Positions 13,974 to 24,310 of a stretch of DNA of 64,000 bases are shown here, one piece after another. The notes below the pieces were generated by a model that did no database searches, was not told the origin of the DNA, and saw only the letters and a program-made list of their open reading frames with translations. The first letter of the stretch is position 1. Every line of letters begins with the position of its first letter. The DNA comes from Helcobacillus massiliensis. GTDB taxonomy: Bacteria > Actinomycetota > Actinomycetes > Actinomycetales > Dermabacteraceae. The stretch is from NCBI RefSeq assembly GCF_014191425.1, contig NZ_JACHWP010000001.1, positions 434,001 to 498,000 of the forward strand, read 5' to 3'. Made by a program: the position numbers and the translations under genes.

Positions 13974-14507
13974 ATGACTGTCACAGTGAACCCCGAGAAC
14001 GCGCACACGCTGTCGGTGCTCGTGGAGGACCGCCCCGGTGTGCTCGCCCGGGTCTCGGCGCTCTTCTCCCGCCGCGGCTACAACATCTCTTCGCTCGCGG
14101 TGGGGCCGACGGAGTATCCGAGCATCTCTCGGATCACCGTTGTGGTGAACGTTGACCAGCAGCCGCTCGAGCAGATCACCAAGCAGCTGAACAAGCTGGT
14201 CAACGTCATCAAGATCATCCAGCTGGACCCGCGCCAGTCGGTGTCCCGCGAGATCGTGCTCATCAAGGTGAAGGCGGACAACGATTCGCGCACCTCGATC
14301 CTGGAGATCATGCAGATGTTCCGCGCGAAGGTGGTGGATGCCGCGCCGGATGCCGTGACGATCGAAGCCACCGGCACCGCGGACAAGATCGCCGCGCTGC
14401 TGGGCATGCTGGAGCCCTTCGGCATCCGGGAGATCGTGAAGTCCGGTGCGGTGGCGATCGGCCGCGGCGGCAAGTCGATGACGGATCGGGCCCTCAAGGG
14501 CCTGTGA
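13974..14507 (+). CDS. ilvN: Acetolactate synthase, small regulatory subunit
   Basis: IlvN binds IlvB, raises its activity and confers valine feedback inhibition. The 177-residue protein starts with an ACT domain (HTLSVLVEDRPGVLARVSALF, then RRGYNISSLAVGPTE) and has the usual C-terminal half (REIVLIKVKADNDSRTSILEI; FGIREIVKSGAVAIGRG). It follows ilvB by three bases and is certainly co-transcribed with it. The gap to ilvC is 83 bp and contains a separate -10 box. Confidence 0.96.
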   Translation: MTVTVNPENAHTLSVLVEDRPGVLARVSALFSRRGYNISSLAVGPTEYPSISRITVVVNVDQQPLEQITKQLNKLVNVIKIIQLDPRQSVSREIVLIKVKADNDSRTSILEIMQMFRAKVVDAAPDAVTIEATGTADKIAALLGMLEPFGIREIVKSGAVAIGRGGKSMTDRALKGL

Positions 14508-14551
14508 TCCCAGACTGCAAGACCCCTGACCACAGACTAAGACGCCGGCTC

Positions 14552-14557
14552 TAGACT
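14552..14557 (+). promoter_or_regulatory. -10 box of an ilvC promoter
   Basis: TAGACT lies 34 nt before the ilvC ATG, giving an expected 5' leader of about 27 nt with GAAGGAG (14576-14582) as ribosome binding site. It would let ilvC be made independently of the attenuated ilvBN transcript. Confidence 0.55.
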
Positions 14558-14590
14558 GGCACCACCCACCAACCTGAAGGAGTTCCTCCC

Positions 14591-15622
<1,032 letters not shown>

Positions 15623-15646
15623 TTCCGGCCCTCGCCTCCGCTGGAA

Positions 15647-15675
15647 GCCGTCCGCCCTCCGGGGCGGGCGGCTTT
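15647..15675 (+). terminator. Terminator after ilvC
   Basis: GCCGTCCGCCC pairs with GGGCGGGCGGC (one G-T pair) around a TCCG loop and is followed by TTT, 25 bp past the ilvC stop. Confidence 0.8.
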
Positions 15676-15679
15676 CGCC

Positions 15680-15685
15680 TATTGT
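15680..15685 (+). promoter_or_regulatory. -10 box for leaderless lipoprotein transcript
   Basis: TATTGT ends 7 nt before the ATG at 15693, immediately after the ilvC terminator; no ribosome binding site is present. Confidence 0.5.
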
Positions 15686-15692
15686 TGTGGCC

Positions 15693-17009
15693 ATGGTCAC
15701 CACGAGCCGTCGCGCGCTCCTGCGCACCGCCACCGCTGTCAGCGTTCCCACCGCCGTCGCCGCCGGACTGTCCGGATGCGGGGTCATCGCCAGCCGGAGC
15801 AGCGGTGATCCGCAGACCCCGTCGGCCGACGGGTCCTCCCCGTCCCCGCAGAGCCCCAGCGCCTCACCGACGCCCCGGCAGCCGTTCGACGGATGGGGCC
15901 GCATCGCCGATCTCGACACTGTCGACCTCGACCTCGCGGCACTCGACGCGGTAGCGAAGCTGTCACCGAGCTCCACCTCGCGCACCGACCGCTTCGGCAG
16001 CTGGCGGGCCCCGCAGTTCGCGAAGGATTCGCCCATCACCCAGCCGTCGCTCACCGAGCGCAGGCAGAACGGGAAGCCGCCGTTCGGAGACGACGCGCTC
16101 CCCGGCAAGCTCCTCAGCGCTGCGGTGCGCACCGTCCTCGACTCCCCGGTGGCGTTCGAGAAGACCAACGAGAGGCACACGGAGGCCAGTCCGGAGATCA
16201 TTGCGGCGATCGGTGAAACGGCTGACCCCCACGCCCTCGACGAGATCTTCCAGAGCGTGGGCCTGAACGGAGGTCCCGAGGGCGGCGAAGGATTCCTGGA
16301 CCAGCTCGACGCCGAACCGGAGCCGTACTCGCCGAACGAGATCCGCTTCCACATCGGAGCCTCCGGCGCAGCTGTGCGCGCAGCCGGCATTCAGGTGTCC
16401 GAAATGCCTCTGGTGGAGGCCGCCGCGGTGGGGTACTACCCGATCGTCCTGTCGGACGGCACTACGAAACTGCTGATGCGCACGGTCGGACTGAGCTACG
16501 GCGCCTCCGATGCTCAGGCGCTTGTGGGAGCGACCCTGCAGAGCGGCACGATGGTGCACGTCAAGGACGCGGACGCGGTGCCGCAGCACCCCGGGGTCGG
16601 TTCGGTGCCGGCGGACTGGACGGCGATCACCCACGCCGGTCTCAGTCTGAAGGTGCCGCCCGCGTTCGCCGACGGTGCCGAGGCGCTGGACACCAGTGTC
16701 GGAGCCCGGGTCGGCGACGAAACGGTCCAGGTGATGCAGTTCTGCCTCCCGTCGACGGGACCGGTGCCGGTCACGCATGTGGACGCCGCAGCGCGCGTCG
16801 ACGTCCCCGGCGCCGACTACGCCGTCGCCGCAGCGAGCACCTCCGCGGCCGCGTCGTCGCTGGGCTCCACGCCGCTGGCGGTGATCCTGGTCGCCACACC
16901 GAAGGACCAGTTCTGGATCGACGTGATCGCCCCCACGGCGGAACGGCTCGAGGAACTGGTGGAGGGGATCATCGCATCGCTGTCGTTCGATGAGGGGTCC
17001 GCTCTCTGA
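15693..17009 (+). CDS. Putative Tat-exported lipoprotein of unknown function
   Basis: I do not recognise this 438-residue protein. Its N-terminus is TTSRRALLRTATAV followed by an Ala-rich stretch and AAGLSGC, that is a twin-arginine signal with a lipobox and Cys29 as the lipidation site, so a membrane-anchored extracytoplasmic protein is likely. A Ser/Pro-rich linker (residues about 35-65) precedes the folded part, which has no motif I can name; the last third (LSLKVPPAFADGA, then a GATPLAV-like hydrophobic strand and a C-terminal helix) recalls small actinobacterial surface lipoproteins. Start: ATG seven bases after a TATTGT -10 box. It sits alone between the ilvC terminator and the serA promoter, so neighbours do not suggest a role. 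Confidence 0.7.
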   Translation: MVTTSRRALLRTATAVSVPTAVAAGLSGCGVIASRSSGDPQTPSADGSSPSPQSPSASPTPRQPFDGWGRIADLDTVDLDLAALDAVAKLSPSSTSRTDRFGSWRAPQFAKDSPITQPSLTERRQNGKPPFGDDALPGKLLSAAVRTVLDSPVAFEKTNERHTEASPEIIAAIGETADPHALDEIFQSVGLNGGPEGGEGFLDQLDAEPEPYSPNEIRFHIGASGAAVRAAGIQVSEMPLVEAAAVGYYPIVLSDGTTKLLMRTVGLSYGASDAQALVGATLQSGTMVHVKDADAVPQHPGVGSVPADWTAITHAGLSLKVPPAFADGAEALDTSVGARVGDETVQVMQFCLPSTGPVPVTHVDAAARVDVPGADYAVAAASTSAAASSLGSTPLAVILVATPKDQFWIDVIAPTAERLEELVEGIIASLSFDEGSAL

Positions 17010-17055
17010 ACGGTCCATATGCTGAATGCTGAGACGGCGTGAGACGGCCGGCTCC

Positions 17056-17061
17056 TAGGAT
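17056..17061 (+). promoter_or_regulatory. -10 box of the serA promoter
   Basis: TAGGAT is 42 nt before the serA GTG; the implied 5' leader of about 36 nt carries GGAGG at 17091-17095. Confidence 0.5.
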
Positions 17062-17103
17062 CGATCACGGATCACCCCTTCCACCCCATCGGAGGCACCC
17101 ACC

Positions 17104-18708
17104 GTGACGAATCCCGTCGTTCTGATCGCCGAAGAGCTCTCACCCGCCACCCGCGCCGCCCTCGGCGACGGCGTCGACGTCCGCACCGTGGACGGCACCG
17201 ACCGCGTGGCCCTCCTTGACGCCGTCTCCGACGTCGACGCCCTGCTGGTCCGCTCCGCCACCACCGTGGACACGGAAGTGTTCCAGCACGCCCCCAAGCT
17301 CAAGGCCGTCGCGCGTGCCGGCGTGGGCCTGGACAACGTGGACGTGGACGCCGCCACCTCGGCCGGCGTCATGGTGATCAACGCCCCCACCTCCAACATC
17401 GTCTCCGCCGCCGAACTGGCCATCGCCCACATGCTCGCGGGACTGCGGCACATCGCCGAAGCCAGCGCCTCCACGAAGGACGGTCGCTGGGAGCGCAAGC
17501 AGCTCACCGGTCTCGAACTGTTCGAGAAGACCGTCGGCATCGTCGGCTTCGGCCGCATCGGCCAGCTCGTCGCCGAGCGCCTGCAGCCCTTCGGCGTCGA
17601 GCTGCTCTGCTACGACCCCTACGTCTCCAAGGCCCGCGCCGCCGAATTCTCCGTCACCTCCGTGACCCTCGAGGAGCTGATGCGCCGCGCCGACATCCTC
17701 ACCATCCACATGCCGAAGACACCCGAGACGACCGGCATGATCGGCGCCGACCAGTTCGCCGTTGCCAAGCCCAGCCTCCATGTCGTCAACGCCGCCCGCG
17801 GCGGCCTCATCGACGAGGACGCGCTCTACGACGCCCTCACCACCGGTCAGATCCGCTCAGCAGGTCTGGATGTGTTCTCTGCTGAGCCCCCGTCGGCCTC
17901 CGAGAGCGCCAGCCGCCTGCTCACCCTGCCGAACGTCACCCTTACGCCCCACCTCGGCGCCTCCACCGATGAGGCGCAGGAGCGCGCCGGCGTGGCGGTC
18001 GCGAAGTCGGTGCGGCTCGCCCTGGCCGGTGAGCTGGTGCCGGATGCCGTGAACGTCTCGGGCGGCGAGATCGCGAAGTCCGTGCGCCCCGGCATCGCCC
18101 TCGCCGACCGCATGGGCCAGGTGTTCACCGCCCTCGCCGACTACTCGCCCTCGAAGCTCAAGGTCATCGTGCGCGGCGAGATCGCCGAGAAGGACGTCTC
18201 CGCGGTGAAGCTGTCCGCCCTGCGCGGCGTGTTCCGCCCGATCGTGGACCAGACCGTGTCCTACGTGAACGCCCCGGTCCTCGCCGAGCAGCGCGACATC
18301 GACGTGGAGCTCGTCACCGACACCCACTCGGAGCGCTTCCGCAACGAGATCGAGCTGCGAGGCACCCTCTCCAGCGGCCGCATCGTCTCGGTGGTCGGCA
18401 CCCTCGCCTCCAAGACGCAGGAGCACAAGCTGGTCGGCATCAACGGCCACCAGCTGGATGTGCCGCTGAGCGATCACATGCTCGTCATCACCTACCGGGA
18501 CCGCCCGGGCATCGTCGGCCAGATCGGTGCGGTGCTGGGCGGCGCCGGCAGCAACATCGCCGGCATGCAGGTGTCCCGCGAAGCCGACTCCGGCAGTGAG
18601 GCCCTGGTCGCCCTCAACCTGGATCGGCCCGCCACCGGCGAGCTCGCCGCCACCATCCAGAGCTCCATCGACGCCACCCGCGCAGCTGCGGTCAACGTCT
18701 CCTACTGA
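17104..18708 (+). CDS. serA: D-3-phosphoglycerate dehydrogenase (type I, long form)
   Basis: SerA oxidises 3-phosphoglycerate with NAD+ to start serine synthesis. The 534-residue protein is the long form known from mycobacteria: catalytic/NAD-binding domains ([16 protein letters not shown] near residue 145, [13 protein letters not shown] with the catalytic Arg region, and the catalytic His in [10 protein letters not shown]), an intervening allosteric domain (about residues 315-450) and a C-terminal ACT domain ([18 protein letters not shown]) that senses serine. Start: GTG at 17104, eight bases after GGAGG. leuB follows after 31 bp, probably in one transcript with ilvE. Confidence 0.96.
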   Translation: MTNPVVLIAEELSPATRAALGDGVDVRTVDGTDRVALLDAVSDVDALLVRSATTVDTEVFQHAPKLKAVARAGVGLDNVDVDAATSAGVMVINAPTSNIVSAAELAIAHMLAGLRHIAEASASTKDGRWERKQLTGLELFEKTVGIVGFGRIGQLVAERLQPFGVELLCYDPYVSKARAAEFSVTSVTLEELMRRADILTIHMPKTPETTGMIGADQFAVAKPSLHVVNAARGGLIDEDALYDALTTGQIRSAGLDVFSAEPPSASESASRLLTLPNVTLTPHLGASTDEAQERAGVAVAKSVRLALAGELVPDAVNVSGGEIAKSVRPGIALADRMGQVFTALADYSPSKLKVIVRGEIAEKDVSAVKLSALRGVFRPIVDQTVSYVNAPVLAEQRDIDVELVTDTHSERFRNEIELRGTLSSGRIVSVVGTLASKTQEHKLVGINGHQLDVPLSDHMLVITYRDRPGIVGQIGAVLGGAGSNIAGMQVSREADSGSEALVALNLDRPATGELAATIQSSIDATRAAAVNVSY

Positions 18709-18739
18709 CCCACTCATCCTCGGAACAGAAAGAGGCTCC

Positions 18740-19777
18740 ATGTCCTCGCTCAACCTCGCAGTCATCCCCGGCGACGGCATCGGCCAGGAGGTGATCCCCG
18801 AAGCGCTCAAGGTCCTGCAGGCCGCGCTCGAGGGCACCGACGTCCAGCTCACCACCGAGGAGTACGACCTCGGTGCTCGCCGCTGGCACGCCACCGGCGA
18901 GGCCCTCCCCGACGAGGACATGGAGGCCCTCGCCCAGCACGATGCGATCCTGCTGGGCGCCGTCGGCGACCCCTCCGTCCCCTCCGGCGTCCTGGAGCGG
19001 GGCCTGCTGCTGCGCCTGCGCTTCGCCTTCCAGCACTACGTGAACCTGCGACCCACCGTGCTGCTGCCGAACGTTCCCTCCCCGCTCGCCGATCCGGGCG
19101 AGGTGGACTTCCTGGTGGTCCGCGAGGGCACCGAAGGGATGTACGTCGGCAACGGCGGCACGATGCGCGAAGGCACGGCCGACGAGGTTGCGACCGAAGT
19201 GTCGCTCAACACGGCCCTCGGTGTGGAGCGCGTGGTCCGCTACGCGTTCGAGCAGGCGCAGGCGCGCCGCAAGCGCCTCACGCTGGTGCACAAGCACAAC
19301 GTGCTGGTGCACGCCGGGCACCTGTGGCGGCGCATCACCGACGAGGTCGGTGCCGAGTACCCCGAGGTCGAGGTCGACTACAAGCACATCGACGCCATGA
19401 TGATCCACCTGGTGGACTCCCCGTCCCGGTTCGACGTCATCGTCACCGACAACCTCTTCGGCGACATCATCACCGACCTCGCGGGCGCGATCTCCGGCGG
19501 CATCGGACTGTCCGCCTCCGGCAACCTCAATCCGTCCGGTGACTTCCCCTCGATGTTCGAACCGGTGCACGGCTCCGCCCCGGACATCGCCGGGCAGGGC
19601 ATCGCGGACCCGACCGCGGCGATCCTCTCCGCTGCCCTGCTGCTGGACAGCCGGGGCCTGACGGACGCCGCCGAGCGCATCCGCTCCGCCGTGCACGCCG
19701 ACCTCGCCGCCACCGCGCCCGGCACGCGCTCCACCACCGACGTGGGCGACGCGATCGCCGCCGCAGTCCGCGCCTGA
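18740..19777 (+). CDS. leuB: 3-isopropylmalate dehydrogenase
   Basis: LeuB oxidatively decarboxylates 3-isopropylmalate (and 3-methylmalate when CimA feeds isoleucine). The 345-residue protein is the short actinobacterial form. It shows the family's [17 protein letters not shown] start, the substrate arginines around [11 protein letters not shown] and LRPTVLLP, the catalytic Lys in LVHKHNVL and the metal-binding Asp in [20 protein letters not shown], then [19 protein letters not shown]. Start: ATG after AGAAAGAGG. It lies between serA and ilvE, whereas leuCD are 14 kb away under a separate regulator. Confidence 0.96.
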   Translation: MSSLNLAVIPGDGIGQEVIPEALKVLQAALEGTDVQLTTEEYDLGARRWHATGEALPDEDMEALAQHDAILLGAVGDPSVPSGVLERGLLLRLRFAFQHYVNLRPTVLLPNVPSPLADPGEVDFLVVREGTEGMYVGNGGTMREGTADEVATEVSLNTALGVERVVRYAFEQAQARRKRLTLVHKHNVLVHAGHLWRRITDEVGAEYPEVEVDYKHIDAMMIHLVDSPSRFDVIVTDNLFGDIITDLAGAISGGIGLSASGNLNPSGDFPSMFEPVHGSAPDIAGQGIADPTAAILSAALLLDSRGLTDAAERIRSAVHADLAATAPGTRSTTDVGDAIAAAVRA

Positions 19778-19838
19778 CACCATCCGTTCCGCAGGCAGCA
19801 ATCGCCTCTGCTGCCCGCCCCGCACCAGGGAGCCCGCC

Positions 19839-20918
19839 ATGACCTACACACCGCCCACAGCGCCGCGCCGCACCAGTGACGAGCGCCGCGCCGAGATCCT
19901 CGCTGCACCCGGCTTCGGCAACCACTTCACCGACTACATGGCGCATCAGCGCTGGACGGTCGGCGAGGGCTGGAGCAGCGGGGAGGTGCTGCCCTACGGG
20001 CCGCTGAACATCGAGCCGGCCAGTGCCGTGCTGCACTACGCGCAGGAGATCTTCGAGGGCCTCAAGGCGTTCCGTCACGCCGACGGCTCCGTGTGGACGT
20101 TCCGCCCCGATATGAACGCCCTGCGCTTCCAGCGCTCCGCTGAGCGCCTGGCCCTGCCGCCGCTGTCCACCGAGGACTTCATCGCCAGCCTTGAAGCCGT
20201 GGTGCAGGCCGATGAGCCGTGGGTGCCCGGCGGTGGGGAGAAGTCGCTGTACCTGCGTCCGTTCATGTTCGCGAACGAGAACTTCCTGGGGGTGCGCGCC
20301 TCCCACACTGTGGACTTCTACACGATCGCCTCACCCGCCGGTGACTACTTCCCGCGCGGCGTGCAGCCGCTGACGGTGTGGATCTCCCCGGACTACGCCC
20401 GGGCCGGCCGAGGCGGCACCGGCTTCGCGAAGTGCGGCGGCAACTACGCCTCCTCGCTGGAGGGGAAGAACTCCGCTGTGGGCCAGGGCGCTGACGAGGT
20501 GATGTTCCTCGACTCCGAGACCCACACCTTCATCGACGAGCTGTCCGGTATGAACGTGTTCGTGCTCCACAGCGACGGCCGCCTCGTCACCCCGCAGCTC
20601 ACCGGTTCGATCCTGCCCGGCGTGACCCGCGATTCGATCCTGGAGCTGGCTCCCGACCACGGCCTCACCCCCGTGGAGGAGCGCATCGACATCCATCGGC
20701 TCGCTGAGGACATCGCCTCCGGTGAGGTGCTGGAGATGTTCGCCGCCGGCACCGCCGCGGTCATCAACCCGATCGGGAAGCTCGCCTCCGAACAGGGGGA
20801 GTGGACCATCGGCGACGGCGGATCGGGCGAGACCACGATGGCGCTGCGTCGCATCCTGACGGACCTGCAGTACGGCCGCATTGCTGACGACCGAGGATGG
20901 ATGCACCGACTCGTATGA
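19839..20918 (+). CDS. ilvE: Branched-chain amino acid aminotransferase
   Basis: IlvE transfers the amino group from glutamate to the three branched-chain keto acids, the last step of the pathway. The 359-residue class IV PLP enzyme has PYGPLNIEPASAVLHYAQEIFEGLKAF-type N-terminal blocks, substrate-side YLRPFMFANENFLGVR, the PLP lysine Lys198 in GFAKCGGNYASSL and VMFLDSETHTFIDELSGMN, all typical of type II actinobacterial IlvE. It follows leuB by 61 bp without an intervening terminator. Its last codons overlap the -10 box of the downstream cimA gene. Confidence 0.96.
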   Translation: MTYTPPTAPRRTSDERRAEILAAPGFGNHFTDYMAHQRWTVGEGWSSGEVLPYGPLNIEPASAVLHYAQEIFEGLKAFRHADGSVWTFRPDMNALRFQRSAERLALPPLSTEDFIASLEAVVQADEPWVPGGGEKSLYLRPFMFANENFLGVRASHTVDFYTIASPAGDYFPRGVQPLTVWISPDYARAGRGGTGFAKCGGNYASSLEGKNSAVGQGADEVMFLDSETHTFIDELSGMNVFVLHSDGRLVTPQLTGSILPGVTRDSILELAPDHGLTPVEERIDIHRLAEDIASGEVLEMFAAGTAAVINPIGKLASEQGEWTIGDGGSGETTMALRRILTDLQYGRIADDRGWMHRLV

Positions 20919-20919
20919 T
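20914..20919 (+). promoter_or_regulatory. -10 box for leaderless cimA transcript, inside the ilvE stop
   Basis: TATGAT spans the last sense codon and TGA stop of ilvE and ends 6 nt before the cimA ATG. No ribosome binding site precedes cimA. Confidence 0.6.
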
Positions 20920-20925
20920 GCACCC

Positions 20926-22527
20926 ATGACTGCCTTCCACATCTACGACACGACCCTGCGCGACGGCTCCCAGCAGGAGGGCCTCAGCCTGTCGGTGCAG
21001 GACAAGCTGCGGGTCGCCCGTCTGCTCGACGAGCTCGGCGTCACCTACATCGAAGGCGGCTGGCCGGGCGCGATTCCGCGCGACACCGAGTTCTTCCAGC
21101 GCGCCGAGAGGGAGCTGCGGCTGCGTCACGCCCGGCTGGCGGCGTTCGGCGCGACCCGCCGCGCGGACACCGCTGTGGAGGATGACGAGCAGGTGCAGGC
21201 GCTGCTGGACTCCGGCGCCGGGACGATCACGATCGTCGCGAAGTCGGATATCCGCCACGTCACCGACGCTCTGCGCACCACGCCGGAGGAGAACCTGGCG
21301 ATGGTGACGGACACCGTCGGCCATCTGCGGGAGGCGGGCCGCGAGGTCTTCGTGGATGCGGAGCACTTCTTCGACGGCTTCGACTGCGACCCCGACTACG
21401 CCACCCGCGTGGTGGCGGCGGCGCTGCGGGCGGGCGCCGCCGTGGTGGTGCTGTGCGACACCAACGGCGGGATGCTGCCCCACCGGGTCACCGAGATCCA
21501 CGCGGAGCTGCGGGAGCGTCTGGAGGCCGACGGGATCCGGGACCCGCAGCTGGGCGCTCACATGCACAACGACACCGGTTGCGCGATCGCCAACTCCCTT
21601 GAGCTGGTGCGCGGCGGTGCGATGCACGTGCAGGGCTGCGTCAACGGCTACGGTGAGCGCACCGGCAACGCCGATCTCATCCCCGTGGTGGCGAACCTGC
21701 AGCTGAAGATGGGGCGCGACATCGTGCCGGCGGCCGCGCTGGAGGACGCGACCCGCATCGCCCACGCGATCGGTGAGATTGCGAATATGCCGACTCAGCC
21801 GCGCGCACCGTACACCGGGTCGAGCGCGTTCGCCCATAAGGCCGGTCTGCACGCCTCGGCGATCCGGGTGGACCCGGATCTGTATCAGCACATCGATCCG
21901 CGCCACATCGGCAATGACATGCGGATGATCATCTCCGATATGGCGGGACGCGCCTCGATCGAGCTGAAGGGCCGGGAGCTCGGCTTCGACCTCGCCGGCA
22001 GCAAGGATCTGCTGGCGCGCCTGGCCCGCACTGTGAAGCAGCGGGAGGCGGCCGGGTACAGCTATGAGGCGGCCGATGCGTCGTTTGCGATGCTGCTGAT
22101 GGATGAGATGCGCGGCGCTCCGTCGTACGCGCAGGTGGAGTCGTGGCGGGCCACGAGCCACCAGTTCCGCGACGGCTCCGTGGAGTCCGAGGCGACGGTG
22201 AAGCTGAAGGGCGATGGCCGCTTCGGGCGCGAGGTGACGATCGCTGAGGGCAACGGTCCGGTGCATGCGCTGGACTCGGCGCTGCGCACGGCGCTGTCGC
22301 GCAGCTACCCGCAGGTCCTGACGTTCGAGCTGCAGGACTTCAAGGTCCGCATCCTCGACTCCGAGGTGGGCGCGTCGGCGATCACGCGTGTGCTGGTCAC
22401 CACCGCGATCCCGGGGGAGACGTTCACGACCGTGGGCGTGGGGCCGAACATGATCGAAGCCTCCTGGGAGGCGCTGTTCGATGCCTACAACTACGGCCTG
22501 TACCGCCTGGAGCTCGGCTCGATCTGA
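20926..22527 (+). CDS. cimA: Citramalate synthase (2-isopropylmalate synthase/homocitrate synthase family)
   Basis: CimA condenses pyruvate and acetyl-CoA to (R)-citramalate, opening a threonine-independent route to 2-ketobutyrate and isoleucine. The 533-residue protein begins with HIYDTTLRDGSQQEGLSLSV and GVTYIEGGWPGAIPRDTEFF; the GGWPG block distinguishes CimA-type proteins from LeuA. LCDTNGGMLPHRV and LGAHMHNDTGCAIANSLEL supply metal-binding residues of the TIM barrel, and residues after about 400 form the LeuA-like regulatory domain (FTTVGVGPNMIEASW). Start: ATG six bases after a TATGAT box. LeuBCD, encoded in this window, can process citramalate onward. A 2-isopropylmalate synthase role is the alternative but fits the sequence less well. 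Confidence 0.88.
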   Translation: MTAFHIYDTTLRDGSQQEGLSLSVQDKLRVARLLDELGVTYIEGGWPGAIPRDTEFFQRAERELRLRHARLAAFGATRRADTAVEDDEQVQALLDSGAGTITIVAKSDIRHVTDALRTTPEENLAMVTDTVGHLREAGREVFVDAEHFFDGFDCDPDYATRVVAAALRAGAAVVVLCDTNGGMLPHRVTEIHAELRERLEADGIRDPQLGAHMHNDTGCAIANSLELVRGGAMHVQGCVNGYGERTGNADLIPVVANLQLKMGRDIVPAAALEDATRIAHAIGEIANMPTQPRAPYTGSSAFAHKAGLHASAIRVDPDLYQHIDPRHIGNDMRMIISDMAGRASIELKGRELGFDLAGSKDLLARLARTVKQREAAGYSYEAADASFAMLLMDEMRGAPSYAQVESWRATSHQFRDGSVESEATVKLKGDGRFGREVTIAEGNGPVHALDSALRTALSRSYPQVLTFELQDFKVRILDSEVGASAITRVLVTTAIPGETFTTVGVGPNMIEASWEALFDAYNYGLYRLELGSI

Positions 22528-22573
22528 CCGGCTCGGCTCGATCCGGTCATGCGGGGCTCCCGCGCCGGCCGGG

Positions 22574-23770
22574 TCAGATCGGCTGCTCGAGGGTGCGGTC
22601 GATGACGCCCACGAGTCGGTCCATCGATTCCGCGATGACGTCGGGGGAGTGGGTGACGAAGCTGAGCCGGAGCGTCGAGAAGTCGGGGTCCTGCGCGAAG
22701 AACGACCAGCCCGGCAGGTACGCCACGCCGGCGTCGCAGGCGTCGGCCAGCATGTCCTGGGCGTTGATGCCGGAGCCGAGCGATGCCCAGAGGAACATGC
22801 CGCCCTCCGGGTAGGTGATGTGGGCGCTGTCCGGGAGACGGCCCGAGAGGGCGTCCGCCATGGCGTCGCGACGGTGCCGGTACACGTCGATCACCTGCGC
22901 GACGTGTCCCTCGAGGTCTTCGGTCTCCAGGTAGCGGGCCACGGTCAGCTGGTCCACCACGGAGGACTGCATCGAGATCGCTGACTTCGCCACGGCGAGG
23001 GTCTGCCCGATGGGGCCTTCGGCGCGGGTCCAGCCGATGCGGACGCCCGGGCTCATCAGCTTCGACATCGAGTTCATCAGCAGCGTCTGCTTCGACAGCC
23101 CCGGCAGCGACGCGATCGGCGCAAGCGCCTCACCGGAGAAGCGCAGGTCCCCGTACGGGTCGTCCTCGATGAGGGCGAGGCGGTGGCGCAGCACGATCTC
23201 ACCGACCTGTTCGCGGCGGGACATCGGCATGGTGCGCCCCGTCGGGTTCTGGAAGCTCGGGATGAGGTACAGCGCGGCGGGGGAGTGCTCGCCGATCGCG
23301 GCCTCGAGAGCGTCCGGCAGGACCCCATGGTCATCGCACGGCACCCCGATGATCCGCGCTCCGTGCGCAGCGAACGCCTGCACAGCGGCGAGATAGGTGG
23401 GGGACTCCACGAGGATCACATCGCCCTCGTTGAGCAGCGCCTGCGCGGCGATGAACAGGCCCTCCTGGGACCCTGACGTGATCTGCACCTGGTCCGCGGA
23501 GGTGGGCAGGAAGCGGGACATCCGTGCCGCGGCCTGTTCGCGCATCTCGGCTTCGCCTTCGGTGACGCCGTACTGCAGGGCGCGCTGTCCCTGATGGGTG
23601 AGCACCCAGTCGTAGCAGCGCCGCACCGCGTCGAGGTCGAACAGGGCAGGGTCGGGGATGCCGCCGGCGAAGGAGACGACGTCCGGCCGGGCCGCGAGGG
23701 CGAAGATCTCTTTGACGGGGGAGGTGGCGAGGCCGCGGTAGCGGTCTGCGACGGGGAAGTCGAAGGTCAC
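22574..23770 (-). CDS. PLP-dependent aminotransferase (class I/II, LysN/2-aminoadipate-like)
   Basis: The 398-residue fold-type I aminotransferase has SFAGGIPDPALFDLDAV near the N-terminus, LQYGVTEGEAEMREQ, the cofactor-contacting PSFQNPTG (Asn175) and EDDPYGDLR, and the PLP lysine Lys237 in MNSMSKLMSPGVRIGW. These match the 2-aminoadipate/aromatic/branched aminotransferase subgroup related to MocR catalytic domains; it has no DNA-binding domain. Substrate unknown. The GTG start overlaps the stop of the ArsD-like gene by 4 bp (GTGA), so the two are translationally coupled. It converges on cimA with only 46 bp between the stops. An amino acid or keto acid role near the branched-chain cluster is possible but not shown. 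Confidence 0.85.
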   Translation of the reverse strand: MTFDFPVADRYRGLATSPVKEIFALAARPDVVSFAGGIPDPALFDLDAVRRCYDWVLTHQGQRALQYGVTEGEAEMREQAAARMSRFLPTSADQVQITSGSQEGLFIAAQALLNEGDVILVESPTYLAAVQAFAAHGARIIGVPCDDHGVLPDALEAAIGEHSPAALYLIPSFQNPTGRTMPMSRREQVGEIVLRHRLALIEDDPYGDLRFSGEALAPIASLPGLSKQTLLMNSMSKLMSPGVRIGWTRAEGPIGQTLAVAKSAISMQSSVVDQLTVARYLETEDLEGHVAQVIDVYRHRRDAMADALSGRLPDSAHITYPEGGMFLWASLGSGINAQDMLADACDAGVAYLPGWSFFAQDPDFSTLRLSFVTHSPDVIAESMDRLVGVIDRTLEQPI

Positions 23771-24303
23771 CGGCCGCTCTCCTCGCCGCCCGGGGTGGGC
23801 AGGCCGTCGCCGGTGTCGCCGCCCATGAGGTTGCGGCGGGCGCCGATGTCCGGCGCGTTCGGCTCGGGTCCGCGCAGCATGGCGGCGAGGCCGGCGGGCT
23901 TCTGCCGGCCGACGGGTGCCGTGCCCTCGCCCGTGCCGTCGGCACCGCCCTGGCCGGCGCTTCCCCGGCCGGGTGCGCAGGCGTTGGAGGGGCCGCGCGG
24001 CGTGTCCTTCTCGGTGGTGGCGAAGCGGCGCATCTTCTCAGCGGTGGGGTAGGCGTACACGCCGAGGATCTCGCTGCCGAGCAGGGTGATCGGCAGGATG
24101 TCCTCACCGGAGACGTCGATCATGTCCTTGACGTGCTCGCAGGCGGTGAACGCCTCCGGCTGGTCGTCGGTGGAGTAGACCAGGATCGGCAGGCCCTCCG
24201 CGCGCAGCTCCTCCACGGTGGTGAGGAACTCGCTGCGCTCCTGGAGGGAACCGTCGGCCTCGGCGCTCTCGCGCCCGGGAATGAAGATTTCGACGTCGTT
24301 CAT
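23767..24303 (-). CDS. ArsD-like protein lacking the metalloid-binding cysteines
   Basis: Residues 26-95 of this 178-residue protein align well with the arsenic metallochaperone/repressor ArsD: VEELRAEGLPILVYSTDDQP, then AFTACEHVKDMI, a Gly-Glu/Asp turn, LPITLLGSEILGVYAYPT and EKMRRF. In ArsD the N-terminal loop carries the Cys-Cys...Cys arsenite site; here that loop reads IPGRESAEADGSLQERSE, with no cysteine, and only one Cys (residue 55) is in the core. A Gly/Pro-rich, probably disordered tail of about 75 residues follows. No arsenic genes are nearby. It starts 7 nt after a TAGGCT box and is coupled to the downstream aminotransferase. Fold assignment is inferred from the alignment pattern; function unknown. 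Confidence 0.65.
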   Translation of the reverse strand: MNDVEIFIPGRESAEADGSLQERSEFLTTVEELRAEGLPILVYSTDDQPEAFTACEHVKDMIDVSGEDILPITLLGSEILGVYAYPTAEKMRRFATTEKDTPRGPSNACAPGRGSAGQGGADGTGEGTAPVGRQKPAGLAAMLRGPEPNAPDIGARRNLMGGDTGDGLPTPGGEESGR

Positions 24304-24310
24304 GCGCTCC

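Noticed and set aside
14508-14590. Riboswitch or second attenuator before ilvC
   Set aside because: Only a -10 box, a short leader and a ribosome binding site are visible; no stable hairpin with a T tract and no leader peptide frame rich in branched-chain codons.
23767-24303. Genuine arsenic-resistance chaperone ArsD
   Set aside because: The arsenite-binding cysteines are missing and no arsA, arsB or arsR gene is nearby, so only the fold-level similarity is claimed.
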